NCBI GenBank assembly: GCA_951394045.1
Contig: OX595996.1
Span: forward strand, 1,426,001-1,490,000
Direction: 5' to 3'
Source of the DNA: Nitzschia sp. DOCU1
Taxonomy: Eukaryota; Bacillariophyta; Bacillariophyceae; Bacillariales; Bacillariaceae
DNA: 64,000 nt
Shown: one piece after another, positions 52,058-62,083 of the stretch
Position numbering within the stretch: position 1 is the first letter of the stretch
Layout of the letters: each line of letters opens with the position of its first letter
Position numbers and translations under genes: made by a program
The notes under the pieces: model-generated
Database searches by the model: none
The model's input: only the letters and a program-made list of their open reading frames with translations
Told to the model about the DNA's origin: nothing

Positions 52058-52666
52058 GAGCGAGAATGGCGCAGGGCGATGATTTTGCAACAGCCTCCAG
52101 TGATCCTTGGCCATAGAGTCCATATCAACGTTTAATCGACCCCATGCATCCAGATCCACGTAGGCCACGTGATTATCCTGATGACCCTTGACCCAGTGGT
52201 CTCGCCAAGTGATGCGAGAGGAGCGTTTGAAAAGAAAAATTTCCCACAGTAAGTCCATATCAGCGAATTTAGGGGCAGGTGGCCGATCCAAGAAGGTGTG
52301 GGTTAGAGCTTCTTTGCAGTCACACGCGATGGTAATAGAGCCGTTCGATGGAAAGGAGGGATGTTGCTGGAGGCGGTCCAGGAAGGCAGCCACGCCGTAT
52401 AGTCCTCCAAGTTCTGCACGATACGGAGTCATAGAATGCGGCAATCCAGGGGTCATGTGCACAAAGGCCAACCGACGAGGATCCTCGATGGAGGACTTAA
52501 AGGCGAAAGCTGCAGTGCCAAATTCATCCTTCAGGGATCCATCAGTAAGGACTATCGCCGTTCCTGAGAGAATCGCATCTAGAAGATCCTGCAAAGGAAG
52601 ACTGTCGTCAGTCAAAATAGCCCACCATTCATCTGGGAGAGTAGGGGGGCAAGGACGATGAGTCAC
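52058..52666 (-). pseudogene. LINE RNase H domain (inverted part)
   Basis: A fragment of ~203 codons shows the RNase H core: VLTDGSLKDEFGTAAFAF (first Asp), RAELGGLYG (Glu), CDCKEAL (Asp), WVKGHQDN (His loop), LNVDMDSMAKD (last Asp). It is cut at 52058 by the insertion border. Another frame upstream on the same strand (to ~52975) continues element coding (NWRLWESALVRCFVGDHDQ) with a frame change, so the copy is decayed. Confidence 0.85.
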
Positions 52667-52972
52667 AATCCCAGTATGACGTATAGCAGTAAGCGATCCC
52701 TTGGTAGTAGTAGGAATGGCATCACCTGGTAACTCTGAGCAGGTAGTAAAGCGTTGGAACGTGGGTTGCCGCGTGGCCCCAACTCGCCCTGCTCTTCGGA
52801 ATTGCTGAAATCGTCCAATGACATCCGGGCAGTAGATACAGTCCCGACTAACCGAGTAGAAGGCCGAGCCGTATAAAGCGGGCGATCACCGAGCTGTACC
52901 CGCAGTTTCCAGGGGTATTGATCATGATCCCCGACAAAGCACCGAACCAGGGCTGATTCCCACAGCCGCCAA

Positions 52973-53515
52973 TTGGAGCTGTGGCTGGTCAAGCAGAGCA
53001 CTCACCCGACCCTCCGTCGTGGCGTCGTCACGTTGCTGCGGTCCTCTTTTCGGGGAATGCCGTGGGTGCCACCTGACACCAATATTGACTCGATCCGAAC
53101 AACGTTCCTGCGACAAAGCCAATTCGGCTCATCTTCGGTGCTTTTCGGGTGGTGGACGAATGGCTGGGCAGAGGCCCAACACGCGTATTATTTGTCGCTT
53201 CAGCGCCGCACGACCGGCAAGCGGTGGCTCACTCGACTGATCACCAAACAGTGGGAGATTGCCTGGGACCTTTGGAAGCACCGCATGGAGATCGCCAAGA
53301 CTCCCGACTCCTTTTCCTTAGCCCATGAAAATGCTCTACTCGATGCGGTAGTTACGGCTGATTATCATCGTCTCCATGACTCCCACCCACCCCAACTTGA
53401 TCGCTGGTTCCGGTTTACACTGCAGAATCTCTTGAATTTTCCGCTTTCGTATAAGCAGGAGTGGCTGGACATGGTCCGCTCATTTGATCCTCCTCCACAG
53501 GCTCCCGATGCCTGA
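52973..53515 (+). pseudogene. LINE C-terminal region (direct part)
   Basis: About 180 codons end with a stop at 53513. They contain FGWWTNGWAEAQHAYY, RRTTGKRWLTRLITKQWEIAWDLWKHRMEI and a Trp-rich helical tail. By pattern this resembles the region that follows RNase H in diatom non-LTR elements. No ATG is used; the fragment begins at the inversion joint. Confidence 0.75.
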
Positions 53516-53704
53516 GGGCCCTGCTGCTTTGCGAAACTTTCCATAATGTTAGACCCGGGCTTCGGCCCGCGGTCTTCCGTCCGCGTTACACTTCGACACG
53601 TCATTAACGTGGGTAGATGGTCGAACTTCTGTGCGCTGCCTTTCTGGGGCGATAGACTTGGCTTGTGCCTAATGTTCTATAAATCCTTGTGTTGTTGTTG
53701 TTGT

Positions 53705-53719
53705 TATTTGACGATGTTG
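53705..53719 (+). repeat. Target-site duplication, right copy
   Basis: Identical to 52043-52057. It directly follows the GTT tail of the LINE; the first t could belong to either. Confidence 0.9.
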
Positions 53720-53976
53720 ACGTGAAAATATACGATCTTGACACGATGGATGCAGGTGCCTTGATTCAAAAAGAACTCTACCACATGACCAGCCAAGCAA
53801 CTGTCCCAAGTGTTTGGGTGAATGGGGTATTCATGGGAGGCAATAATGAGACTCAAAAGGCTTGGAGGACAGGTGAACTTTCGGCACGACTTGGGCAAAG
53901 TAGTAGTACAATAGGGTGGAAGAGCAATGAGACATACATCAATCAATTCAAGCAAGCAGCAGACCGGATAGAATAA

Positions 53977-54595
53977 TAGACAATAGAGAAAATATATTAC
54001 CATCTTACTTGATGCTACCAATTTGCTTGTTTTATTGGCACATGGACATAACAAAGAGGGCGTCACATCAGCAGCAGCAGAGAGAGCAGGATATTAGTAC
54101 TCTTCTTGGGTAATTCTGCTTGTAGCCGTTAACATACCGAGTGTACCTGGTAGCAGGTTAGTAAGTATGAATAAGATTTGCCTGGTAGTGCAAGAACCGA
54201 ACTGAATTCCTCTAGTGGGGTGGAGTTGCGATGCTTGCATCTACCGGTAGCTATTTCACCGAAAGCTGTCAGTCGTACAGTACAGTTTGCGCGTGTGAAT
54301 GGATAGGCCTTATTGGTGCAATACGACTGAACGACTTTGCAGAATTCCGTCTGAACTCTAAACACGGACCTAAATACGGAAAAATAATGATATGCCCCGG
54401 AATGAAGTTTGCCACTTTGCGTGCCTGAGCTTTTTCCGATCCGTCGTGCTTTCGAGGAAGTTCCAACCACAAGATTGAAATTATCTCCGATATTTGCGAT
54501 CGGCCGACCAACAATGCTCACAAAATTCGAAACCGAAGAATCCACAACGCAATCACCTCCATTCTGCTGCTGTTTGCTGCAAGAGATACAACAAA
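53977..54595. other. Intergenic stretch between the two glutaredoxins
   Basis: It holds the 3' flank of the first glutaredoxin and the promoter of the second. Short frames only. Confidence 0.5.
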
Positions 54596-54920
54596 ATGAC
54601 AGCCACCAAGACCTCCTCCATCAAAGCATTTATTGAATCCATTATTGCCAAGCATCAAGTTGTGATCTTTGCCAAGTCCTGGTGCCCGTACTGCGACGAA
54701 ACAAAGTCGCTCTTTGCCGACAACAAGTTCTTTCGCGGAGTTGACGTCAAGAGTATCGACCTCGCTGGTCCAGGATGAACTCTATAAAATGACGGGTCAA
54801 CGTACAGTGCCCAGTGTTTGGGTCAATGGTACCTTTGTCGGTGGAAACAGCGACACTCAAAAAGCCTGGAGAAGCGGCCAGCTTGCCGTCCGCCTTCAAC
54901 AAGCGGCCGGGCAACAATGA
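54596..54920 (+). pseudogene. Second dithiol glutaredoxin, apparent frameshift
   Basis: The ATG at 54596 begins MTATKTSSIKAFIES, then KHQVVIFAKSWCPYC with an intact CPYC. After VDVKSIDL the frame runs into a stop at 54776, while another frame continues LVQDELYKMTGQRTVPSVWV and VGGNSDTQKAWRSGQL to a stop at 54918. Comparison with the paralogue at 51.9 kb shows that about 20 nt are missing between Asp-Leu and Leu-Val-Gln. The reading is two exact halves of a glutaredoxin in different frames. It could be a pseudogene, a sequencing or assembly error, or a case of unusual processing. No GT-AG intron fits. Confidence 0.75.
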
Positions 54921-55383
54921 AAGCACACGACGAAAGAGAAAAAATAAGATAATAACAGTTATTACAAAACGATCAAATGTTTGGAGATTCCATCTCGTTA
55001 CACTAGTCCGACTAGTGAGGATCGTCGTGCCCATTCGTATGGTGGTACGAGGATGCTCCGTTCGAACATCACTGCCGATTGCCATTTTCCACGTGACAGT
55101 TTAGCACAGGAGATCGTTGACATTTATCTCGCTTAAAGTCCATGCAGAGACTGTCGGGGAATTGAAGAGTCGCTGCTCCGCTGTCGATATGACACCTTAC
55201 GGACGGGACAATAACCAAGACCGTGGTCGTTCTTCTGTTTGGGACTTGTATCGGTTACATAACCCAATAGAGCAGCAAGGACTCGTGTCGTCAGGTCTAC
55301 CGTGACGATTCGGATCGAGGATTACTACTACTCGTTCGGTAGTTGTGCCCTTGTTGTGATGACATGATGAATTGATGACTTAC

Positions 55384-56658
55384 ATTTTCTTGCAGCGTCT
55401 TGGCTATAAAACCAATGGGCAGTGAATGTTCCGCACCACTTTCCTCCATGCCGACAAACACAAAACTCCACAAGGCCACAGGAATGAGCATTGCCAGCAT
55501 TCCTGGTGTCGACGCACTACCCACCATCAAGGCAATGGGTAAAAGACTTAAATACAAGCACAGTACCCTTGATGTATGGCGTGCATATGCGGCCGGAATA
55601 GGACTTTCCCACGAGCCTTCTTGTTTGCAGGTTCCCAACACTCCTTCCAGTTCGGCCAAACGATCTTCCATGGCATTCCAAGCCACTGGGGGCAAGTCCG
55701 AACAGCTTTCCGCAATGATCTGTCGCAATCGAAATAGAATCGAAGTCGGGGTATCCGCGGGTGCTCGTTGCAACAACCAAGCCGCTTCTTCGGGTGGCAA
55801 GACGGTTTGCAAAATGGTGGGATCGTCACAAAATCCTGACAGAGTCCAGCCCCAAACTGCCAAGTAGCGTCCCATTAACAAGGCCTTGTTTTCATCTACC
55901 AGGTAGGTAGCTGCCAATCCTGCCAGACTCGTTCCGGCTCGGACCATGGCGGCCCACGATGACCGCACTTTTAAAAATCGATTCCAGGCTTGATTCGTTT
56001 GGAGTACTAGTAGTAAGGACATGGGTACCGTCAAAGAGGACATCAAGCCCCCTGTAAAAAAGGACGCATGTTCTTCGACCCAGCCTAACAGTATCGGATT
56101 TCGATGCAACACGTGAAATACGACAGCACTCCAAATCATCCACGCCGCGACTTTGGGCAATACGGCCGTTGGAGATCGTGGCAACAACCAGAGTCCATAA
56201 TGTCGACGCAAGAATCGAGCCGGAAGGTACGACGAAGGATCGCTTTGGTGTGATGGTTGTGATTGCCCATGTTGCAAATTGGCTAGATCCGCCAACAAGG
56301 CTTGGATGGAATCTTCTTCTCCACGACGCCAGACGCGACGGAGTGTCGCCATGGTGACGGTAGGTTTCACATTACTATGGATTTCGTGAAAGGAATTCAT
56401 ATCCTCATTGCTTTCTTCGTGGAACGAATTTGTATGATTGGAGGCTTGAATGTCCCTGACATCATGCTGCTCTCCATGGTGGTTAAAATTGTGAGGATCA
56501 TGACGATGATGATGATGGCCACTGTTGCCGCTGTGTTCCGAGGCGGCTTGAGCCACTAGGGAAGAAAGGTTGAAAAAGGTCGACAATACTAGGATCCAAG
56601 CGAAAAAGATGATGTTCTTCCTTCCCGGCGCCGCCGCAAGAACTCCTGGCGTCTTCAT
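55384..56658 (-). CDS. Bestrophin-family channel with His-rich N-terminus (3' exon uncertain)
   Basis: The first exon encodes 425 residues from the ATG at 56658. A signal peptide (NIIFFAWILVLSTFFNLSSLVAQA) is followed by a His-rich segment (GHHHHRHDPHNFNHHGEQHD). The bestrophin-like membrane domain has YGLWLLPRSPTAVLPKVAAW, PMSLLLVLQTNQAWNRF, YARHTSRVLCLYLSLLPIALM and a C-terminal GMEESGAEHSLPIGFIAKTLQEN, where bestrophins have their acidic, Pro-containing closing segment. Diatom bestrophins have been linked to bicarbonate flux into thylakoids in the carbon-concentrating mechanism. This member could do so, but the presequence lacks a clear plastid-type Phe. A GTAAGT donor at 55383 (phase 0) ends the exon. 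One possible last exon is 55234-55133 (149-nt intron). Read-through would stop at 55297. Confidence 0.8.
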
Positions 56659-57334
56659 ATCGCGGCCTCTCCAGGTGGGCTAGTGTTTGACACTGCTGAA
56701 AAGTATTTAAATGGCAATAACGAACAATGCCCCGACAGCTCTCTTCTTTTTCTTTCCTTCGACGAGGGCGGAATGCAATGACCCCTTCGACGCCCTTGCT
56801 GTGGATGTTCGTTTACGTCAAGAAGAGAAAGGAAATAGAATTTGGCGGAAAGAACATACCGGTAGTGTCATTTTTGTGGAGACGCCGGGGCGAAGAAAAT
56901 GCCAGCTGCTGGGGCGGATTTCGAATCTTCGCGCGCTGTCGCGCGTGCAAGACTGCCAAAATTTCGAAGGAATCATCGGAATTTTTCCCGCTCGCCAATC
57001 ATTCGAGCAAGCCCATTGGTACTCTCTTGAGCTATATCGCTCCTTCTCTGGCTAGTAGGTACTACTATTAAAATCAAGAAAAGTCTTGGTAGGTATCAAA
57101 CGTATCGTATTAGCGTGGTGCAATGGTACAGTGTCGCCACTCTTCTTGTTCTAGCCACTACTGAATTATAGACAGGAAGGGCTACTTTGCCATCCTTGTT
57201 GACGCTTGTAATACTAAGCGACCTCGATTTTGTAACAAGTCTACGATACAATGGTTCGTGGGCACTCTAGCTAGCTTCGCTATTTGAAAGGCTTTGTATG
57301 CAACGATGGTTTCCTAGCATATATCATAACATTT
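56659..57334. other. Intergenic stretch, no gene seen
   Basis: Only short overlapping frames at 56711-57071 and no recognisable domain. Confidence 0.5.
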
Positions 57335-58156
57335 TTACTTCCCGCCCCCCCGGGCAACGAGAATAATCCCAGTCAGAACCAAAATCAAGATCCCCACAAC
57401 CAGAAGAATCCAAGCTACTCGCTGCCGTTCGTAACCTTTTGGAAAGGAGTAAAGTGAATAACAGTATCCCCCATACTGCCTTTCGGGCGTAACAAAACTA
57501 AAAGCATCTCGGAAACGGACCCCCGCCTGACTTTCCAAATCCGCTTGGGGGCTGACAAAGTCATCCTCGTATATCATTTGTCCTGCCGGAGATGCGTGGT
57601 AACGAGTAGTGGGTGGTTTGCGTCCTCCATTTAGTACAATGGCCGAGGGAGGTAGTTGGTTTTGTGGAGGTTCCGGCATGGCACCACACGTCATACTTTC
57701 GACTCGTTCAAACACGTGATCGAGAACATCCTTTTCATCCTTGACGGCTCGTGGTGATTCTAACGAGCTGATGTGGTCATCCTCATCGTCGTCATCATCC
57801 AATACTAACAATTCTCCTCCCCGTCGAGCGACTGCTCGATCCACTCTTGTTGCTGTAGTAAGACTCAAAGTCCGCTCCATTCCCTCAAAGACATGATCCA
57901 AAATATCCGCTTGTTCTTCCAGTCGCTTCTGTTCCAGCGCTGGATCAAAGGCTTCACTGGGGAGACTGGAAGGCACTGGGCAAAGTATAGTAGCTCTGTC
58001 ACAAATTTTATCAAGCCAGTCTTGTTGCTCTTCGTCTTGCTGTTTCTGTTCTTGATTCTTAATTGGACGATTCAAATCCTTTGTATTCTTTGCTCGTGTC
58101 CCTTCTTGTTGTCCCCCACGACCAGGACTCGCGGCGCTTGAAGAGGATGCAGACAT
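57335..58156 (-). CDS. Tail-anchored protein with two (D)ILDHVFExxE motifs
   Basis: The protein has 273 residues with an ATG at 58156. A polar Gln/Glu/Lys-rich N-terminus is followed by QADILDHVFEGMERTLS (~82-98). Then come a basic stretch, an acidic DDDDDEDD run, and a second copy, DEKDVLDHVFERVESMTC (~141-158). After a Pro-rich region, one hydrophobic helix ends the protein (VAWILLVVGILILVLTGIILV, ~247-267) with a short basic tail, so it is a type II or tail-anchored membrane protein. No known domain was recognised. The same motif, once, ends the product of 61.1-62.1 kb, and a relative occurs at 3.1 kb, which suggests a diatom-specific family. Confidence 0.7.
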   Translation of the reverse strand: MSASSSSAASPGRGGQQEGTRAKNTKDLNRPIKNQEQKQQDEEQQDWLDKICDRATILCPVPSSLPSEAFDPALEQKRLEEQADILDHVFEGMERTLSLTTATRVDRAVARRGGELLVLDDDDDEDDHISSLESPRAVKDEKDVLDHVFERVESMTCGAMPEPPQNQLPPSAIVLNGGRKPPTTRYHASPAGQMIYEDDFVSPQADLESQAGVRFRDAFSFVTPERQYGGYCYSLYSFPKGYERQRVAWILLVVGILILVLTGIILVARGGGK

Positions 58157-59187
58157 GGCGTAGAGTTAAATTCGGAAAGACACTGAATTATGAAAACGCG
58201 TCGACTTTTTGAAGGACGGGGTTGAAAATCCAAAACTGTTGTTTGTGGTGTGCCCTTTGACAAAGTGGCTGCTTGTCGGTGGATAGAAGTGCGTTTGATG
58301 CTTCAGTATTACCTACTCAAGGGCAACGACCATTGTCAAGTTTTGCTGCTTCGTGTTGGAGACTCGCACCACTTGTTGCTCTGTTTCCTAAGGAAACTTC
58401 CGTCGGACATCATCTTCGTCAATGATTGTTAGACAGGACATGAGTTTATGGCGAAAGAAATTCTTCAAGGTGGCCAAAAACGATTATCCGTGTCTCACTT
58501 TTTTGGGCGGGCGCGCCAAAATTCGAATTGACGAGTGTATCAAATCAAACTGATACCTACGTCCTGACTGATACTGTGTAACTATGACAGCACATATGAA
58601 TACCTGAGTGGTGCAATGACTGCTTGCATACGCTATTCGACCCAGTCGCAGTATTTGGTCGCAAGAATGTCATCGCTTGCTCGCAACCAGAAAACGGCAT
58701 AGCGAAGTGGGGCATAATTGTTTTGGTGCTAAAGGGCTGTTCTGCTTAGGGCATTGAGCACTTATATATACAAGGGAATGATGTCACTTACTTCTAATAA
58801 GCATTAGCAATATTCTGTTGTCTTCTTATTTGTCCGATCGTTGCCGCCAAGGTTTTCCCGGTATTCGGCTTTCGAAAGCAGGGTATGATACAGTCAGTAA
58901 TCTCACAGACAGACCCACTCTCCGTTACTGCCGTGGATCGTTCAACTTTCTCTTCATCCGGGTTCTTTTTGCGGTAGTGTCCCTTTTCCCCGCTATCATT
59001 ACGATTCGATTGTCGACGGTCTGACTTGGCAAGATTTCGATGGTCGCGGCGTCGTTTCCTCCCGATATTTCACTCATCCATTTTTCAAATACGCAGTGGG
59101 AGGATTCTGGATGTACAAAGCTCTCTTTCGGTAGCGTTGATCGGTCCTTGGATAGTGATCTAAGATCTCTAATCATAGTGCGTCCAG
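58157..59187. other. Divergent intergenic region
   Basis: This is the shared upstream region of the tail-anchored gene (minus) and the DUF6824 gene (plus). It contains the E2F-like palindrome at 58501-58522 and no supported gene. Confidence 0.5.
58501..58522. promoter_or_regulatory. E2F-like palindrome
   Basis: 'ttttgggcgggcgcgccaaaa' holds TTTTGGGCGG on one strand and TTTTGGCGCG on the other, so both halves fit TTTSSCGC-like sites. It lies ~345 bp upstream of the tail-anchored gene. There is no experimental support. Confidence 0.3.
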
Positions 59188-60814
59188 ATGGCGGAGGCTT
59201 CATGTTTTGACTTTGAAAGGAGCGGGGGAGAGCGACTCGTGCCGGCGGAAAGTGAGGACGATGCTTTGGTGGCCCAGGCACTGAATGAGTTGACAATGGA
59301 AGAACGCGAGAAAGTATACGAGGAGGTGGGTTATATCATTCGGGATTTGCAGTTCGTTCGACGTGGTGTTTACTAATTTTCGGTGTATTTTAATTTTGCG
59401 GCTACATAGCTCCATGGGGTGAACGAAATTGCCGAGGAATCTCCCGAATTCATCGCCGAGCGAATAAAGGCTATAAGAGCAGAACTGGGGCGATTTCCAA
59501 TTTCAAAGCGACGAGCATTTGATCGAGCTGTGTTTTTGAAGCCCGCGCTCGAGCATGACGAAAAGTTATATCTTTTATTCCTAAGGGCGGAGCGATTTGA
59601 CGAGGTTGCCGCTGCGAAAAAACTGTGTTTACATTTTGATCATAAATTGGAGCTCTTTGGAGAAGTTAAACTACCAAAAAAAATAACGCTTGATGACATG
59701 GATGAAGATGACATGGCTTGCTTTTATGCTGGGTCATATGTTATCCTGCCGAAGAAAGACCGTGCTGGACGAAGTGTGGGGCTGATCAATCTTCCCAGAA
59801 TAAAATTTCGCGACTGGAAGAATCAGGTATGTCACAGAAACCCACGGAAATTGTGTTCGGCTCACCTGCCAAAATAAAACTTACCCCCATCTAACCCACA
59901 CCCGCTAGGTTCGGTATACATGGTACAACATATTCAGTGTCTTGCTTGCTGACGAGGACGCTCAGAAGAAAGGCACAGTTGATGTGATGTATTTTGTGGA
60001 TATGCAGGGCATCCCCGATGATATGCTCAAATACGTCAGAGACTCGCACCATATCCTCTCTGCCATGCCTTGTCGGCCGTGTGGCTTCCACATTTGCTAC
60101 AACAATGAATTCGTTCGTCCGTTCGTTTCATTTTTGCATATGGTTACGTCCAAGGATCGAAAACTGCGGGAACGTCTGCACTTTGGATCACATCTCGAGG
60201 TTCAGTATGCGTTATGTACTTTCGGAATCGATCTGCGCCGGGAAAATTTCGGAAACGCGTATATCGAAAAGTTTTTGAAAGTCCAACGGCAGAACGAAAA
60301 CGAGGAGAAACGAAAGCAACAGGAGGAGGAGGCGAGGACAGGAATAATTATGCACCCATCTGAGATCGATGTGCTATGTGGCAGGGGGAGACCATACCAA
60401 GACTTTCCAGGGAATCTGCAGGTCGGAAGAATTGTGGACCAGCATGTGCCGCAGTATCTGGAAACACATGAACGCCTCGCCAAGACGATGATCGCAATCG
60501 GCATTGTGAAAAGTGTCAGAAACTACGGAGGGCGCTTCTTGACGCGCACAGAAGTGGGTTGGGAGCTTGCAACAGATAAAGTGGCGCGAGGAAAGATTAG
60601 CCAAGCATTGCGCGTTCGAGCATTGAAAAAGGTACGAGGGGAAAGCTTGGAACCAGAGCCGCTTTCGTTCAAGCCTGAGCCTGAGACCGTCCCGTCAAGA
60701 GAAGTGAAGAGGCGTCGTTGTTCCAGCGAGGAGGAGGCGGTGGAAGACCAAGAAGGTGATTTATTTGATGATGATGATTTTGACACTACGTTTGAAGAGC
60801 TCTCCATGGTGTAA
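59188..60814 (+). CDS. DUF6824-domain protein, diatom-specific (3 exons)
   Basis: The exons 59188-59325, 59410-59826 and 59909-60814 give 486 residues. The introns are 84 and 82 nt (GTGGGT...CATAG; GTATGT...GCTAG, both phase 0). The N-terminal ~260 residues contain the diatom repeat-family region (LTMEEREKVYEELHGVNEIAEE, ...RAELGRF, ...FRDWKNQVRYTWYNIFSVL) often seen with a CRAL/TRIO-like fold. Then comes a Lys/Glu helix (EKRKQQEEEART), the DUF6824 domain (SEIDVLCGRGRPYQDFPGN at ~371-389, GGRFLTR, AKTMIAI), and a tail with a basic KRRRCSSEEE signal and an acidic end. DUF6824 is common in diatoms and of unknown function. The basic stretch could be a nuclear signal. The exon joins make one continuous family pattern. 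Confidence 0.88.
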
Positions 60815-61069
60815 GGGGATCATGGTAGCGGTGCACGGACGGGGCGTTCCCCCGGCAGCTTTCAAATGCTATACTCGATGTGGAGTTTCCTCTAGGTCTT
60901 CTCGGTAATGCCGATACATATCACTCAAGTGATCCCAAGGGACCAGCCTGTTAGAAGACGAAGCGCCTCCGCATGTGTCGGTCAAGAAAAACTAGACTGA
61001 AAAAGTGTTCTACTGTCAAGACGCTTTCGCACCTAATTATTTGACCCCCTGTCATCCAAAAGGCTTAAT
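60815..61069. other. Short intergenic stretch
   Basis: This is the convergent 3' region between the DUF6824 gene and the LDHVF gene. Nothing recognised. Confidence 0.4.
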
Positions 61070-62083
61070 CTAGATTTCAATTCGCTCTGATGGATGTCCG
61101 TGATCAAAGACATGATCGAGCACATCCCATGTCGACGGATCGGGTTTGGCATCCCATATAGCCACTTTGGACTCCTTCGAGAAGCCAGTCGTAGCCGTCC
61201 AGCCATTAAAGGCCCCAAAGAACTGAGAGGAAGACTCTTCCATCGTGTCAATCCACGAACCTTTCGGAGCTTCTGCCACTGCTCGCACCCGATTCTTGTA
61301 CGCACCCGCGTGTCGACGCCTCGATGAAGATTTCCATGTATAGTTCGTCGTACTCGTCGACGTGCTGCAAGTAGAGGCGAACGAGCACCTTGTTCTCGCA
61401 AGGCTGGCATTGTCACCGGTGGTGACAGCAGAGGTGTCTCCAGCGTTCCAAAAGACACTCAGCATGTAGGTTTCGTCAATATCTTCCAAGTTGTCAATCA
61501 AGTCCAGCACCGCGGCACTTTCTTGCGCCCCAGACTCGGAGCGGGCGTTACCGATCGCAGACGAAGAAAATGTATCCAAAAGTGCATTTGTTGCCGCAAG
61601 CGTCGAGCTATCTAACGAGGACGATGCTACCGATTGGAGGGCGCTAATGTCGCTTGTTCGATCCACGTCACTATCATCAACTTCCGAGGGGATAGAAGAT
61701 GATTTGGAACGCAGATAAGGGTTCCTATCCCGCTGTGCCCTTGTTTGCGCTGAAGATCCGGTCATCTGTGGAGTGCCGATTCGTGCCGTGACCCTCCTCT
61801 GTGAACAAGTTTCGGCTCTTTCGTAGCACCGGTTGTTGGTGGGGGACGGACTTCTTTCGTCTTCCTTCGTTTTGGAAAACTTGGCAGGGATTCTTCGGCT
61901 AAGGGATGGGATCTTTACTCTACTGTTATAGAGAAACTCCTCTTCACTTTTTCTGCTAGGTCTCTCGCAGGTTTGTGTCGGCGATCTTCCCAGGAAGCCC
62001 CTGATGTTGGCCGATCGTCCCGTGCTGGGCTTTCCCACCTGATCAGCCATTCGATAGGAGGAGTAAGTCGAAGGTCCTGTCAT
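61070..62083 (-). CDS. Ser/Arg-rich protein ending in a WDVLDHVFDH motif
   Basis: The protein has 337 residues from the ATG at 62083 (MTGPSTYSSYRMADQVG), with another Met at 62050. The longer frame upstream has no ATG. It is rich in Ser, Arg and Thr (SLSRRIPAKFSK, RRVTARIGTP) with a Ser/Asp middle (SSSIPSEVDDSDVDRTSD). A segment 'AVLDLIDNLEDIDETYMLSVFWNAGD' precedes an RRRHAGAYKNRVRAVAEAP basic stretch. The C-terminus has STWDVLDHVFDHGHPSERI, the same motif as in the tail-anchored gene at 57.3 kb. There is no membrane helix. It has no recognised domain and is probably a paralogous or associated family member. Confidence 0.6.
   Translation of the reverse strand: MTGPSTYSSYRMADQVGKPSTGRSANIRGFLGRSPTQTCERPSRKSEEEFLYNSRVKIPSLSRRIPAKFSKTKEDERSPSPTNNRCYERAETCSQRRVTARIGTPQMTGSSAQTRAQRDRNPYLRSKSSSIPSEVDDSDVDRTSDISALQSVASSSLDSSTLAATNALLDTFSSSAIGNARSESGAQESAAVLDLIDNLEDIDETYMLSVFWNAGDTSAVTTGDNASLARTRCSFASTCSTSTSTTNYTWKSSSRRRHAGAYKNRVRAVAEAPKGSWIDTMEESSSQFFGAFNGWTATTGFSKESKVAIWDAKPDPSTWDVLDHVFDHGHPSERIEI

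Larger units (their letters stand above)
52058..53704 (+). mobile_element. 5'-truncated, 5'-inverted LINE insertion
   Basis: The left ~920 bp (52058 to ~52975) carry element coding sequence on the minus strand, including an RNase H domain. The right ~730 bp (from ~52975) carry the C-terminal part on the plus strand, followed by a stop, a 3'UTR with a hairpin-like 'cgggcttcggcccg', and a (gtt)n tail at 53688-53704. A GTT-type simple repeat tail and a target duplication are usual for LINEs. The inverted 5' part is the known result of twin priming. No reverse transcriptase remains. Confidence 0.9.
51907..53976 (+). pseudogene. Dithiol glutaredoxin, interrupted by a LINE
   Basis: The first part (51907-52057) encodes MATTGKQMIASSY..., with the thioredoxin-fold start KHQVVIFAKSWCPYC, including the CPYC active site. 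The second part (53720-53976) resumes with the strand after the active-site helix and has TVPSVWVNGVFMGG (cis-Pro loop and glutathione-binding Gly-Gly) and NETQKAWRTGEL. A 1647-bp retrotransposon fragment lies between, flanked by a 15-bp target duplication. Without the insert and one duplication the frame is continuous, about 135 residues. Glutaredoxins reduce disulfides with glutathione. This copy cannot make the protein unless the insert is spliced out. A close paralogue follows at 54.6 kb. Confidence 0.9.

Noticed and set aside
53689..53976. Independent thioredoxin-like gene
   Set aside because: It is the second half of the glutaredoxin cut by the LINE; its upstream codons come from the GTT tail.
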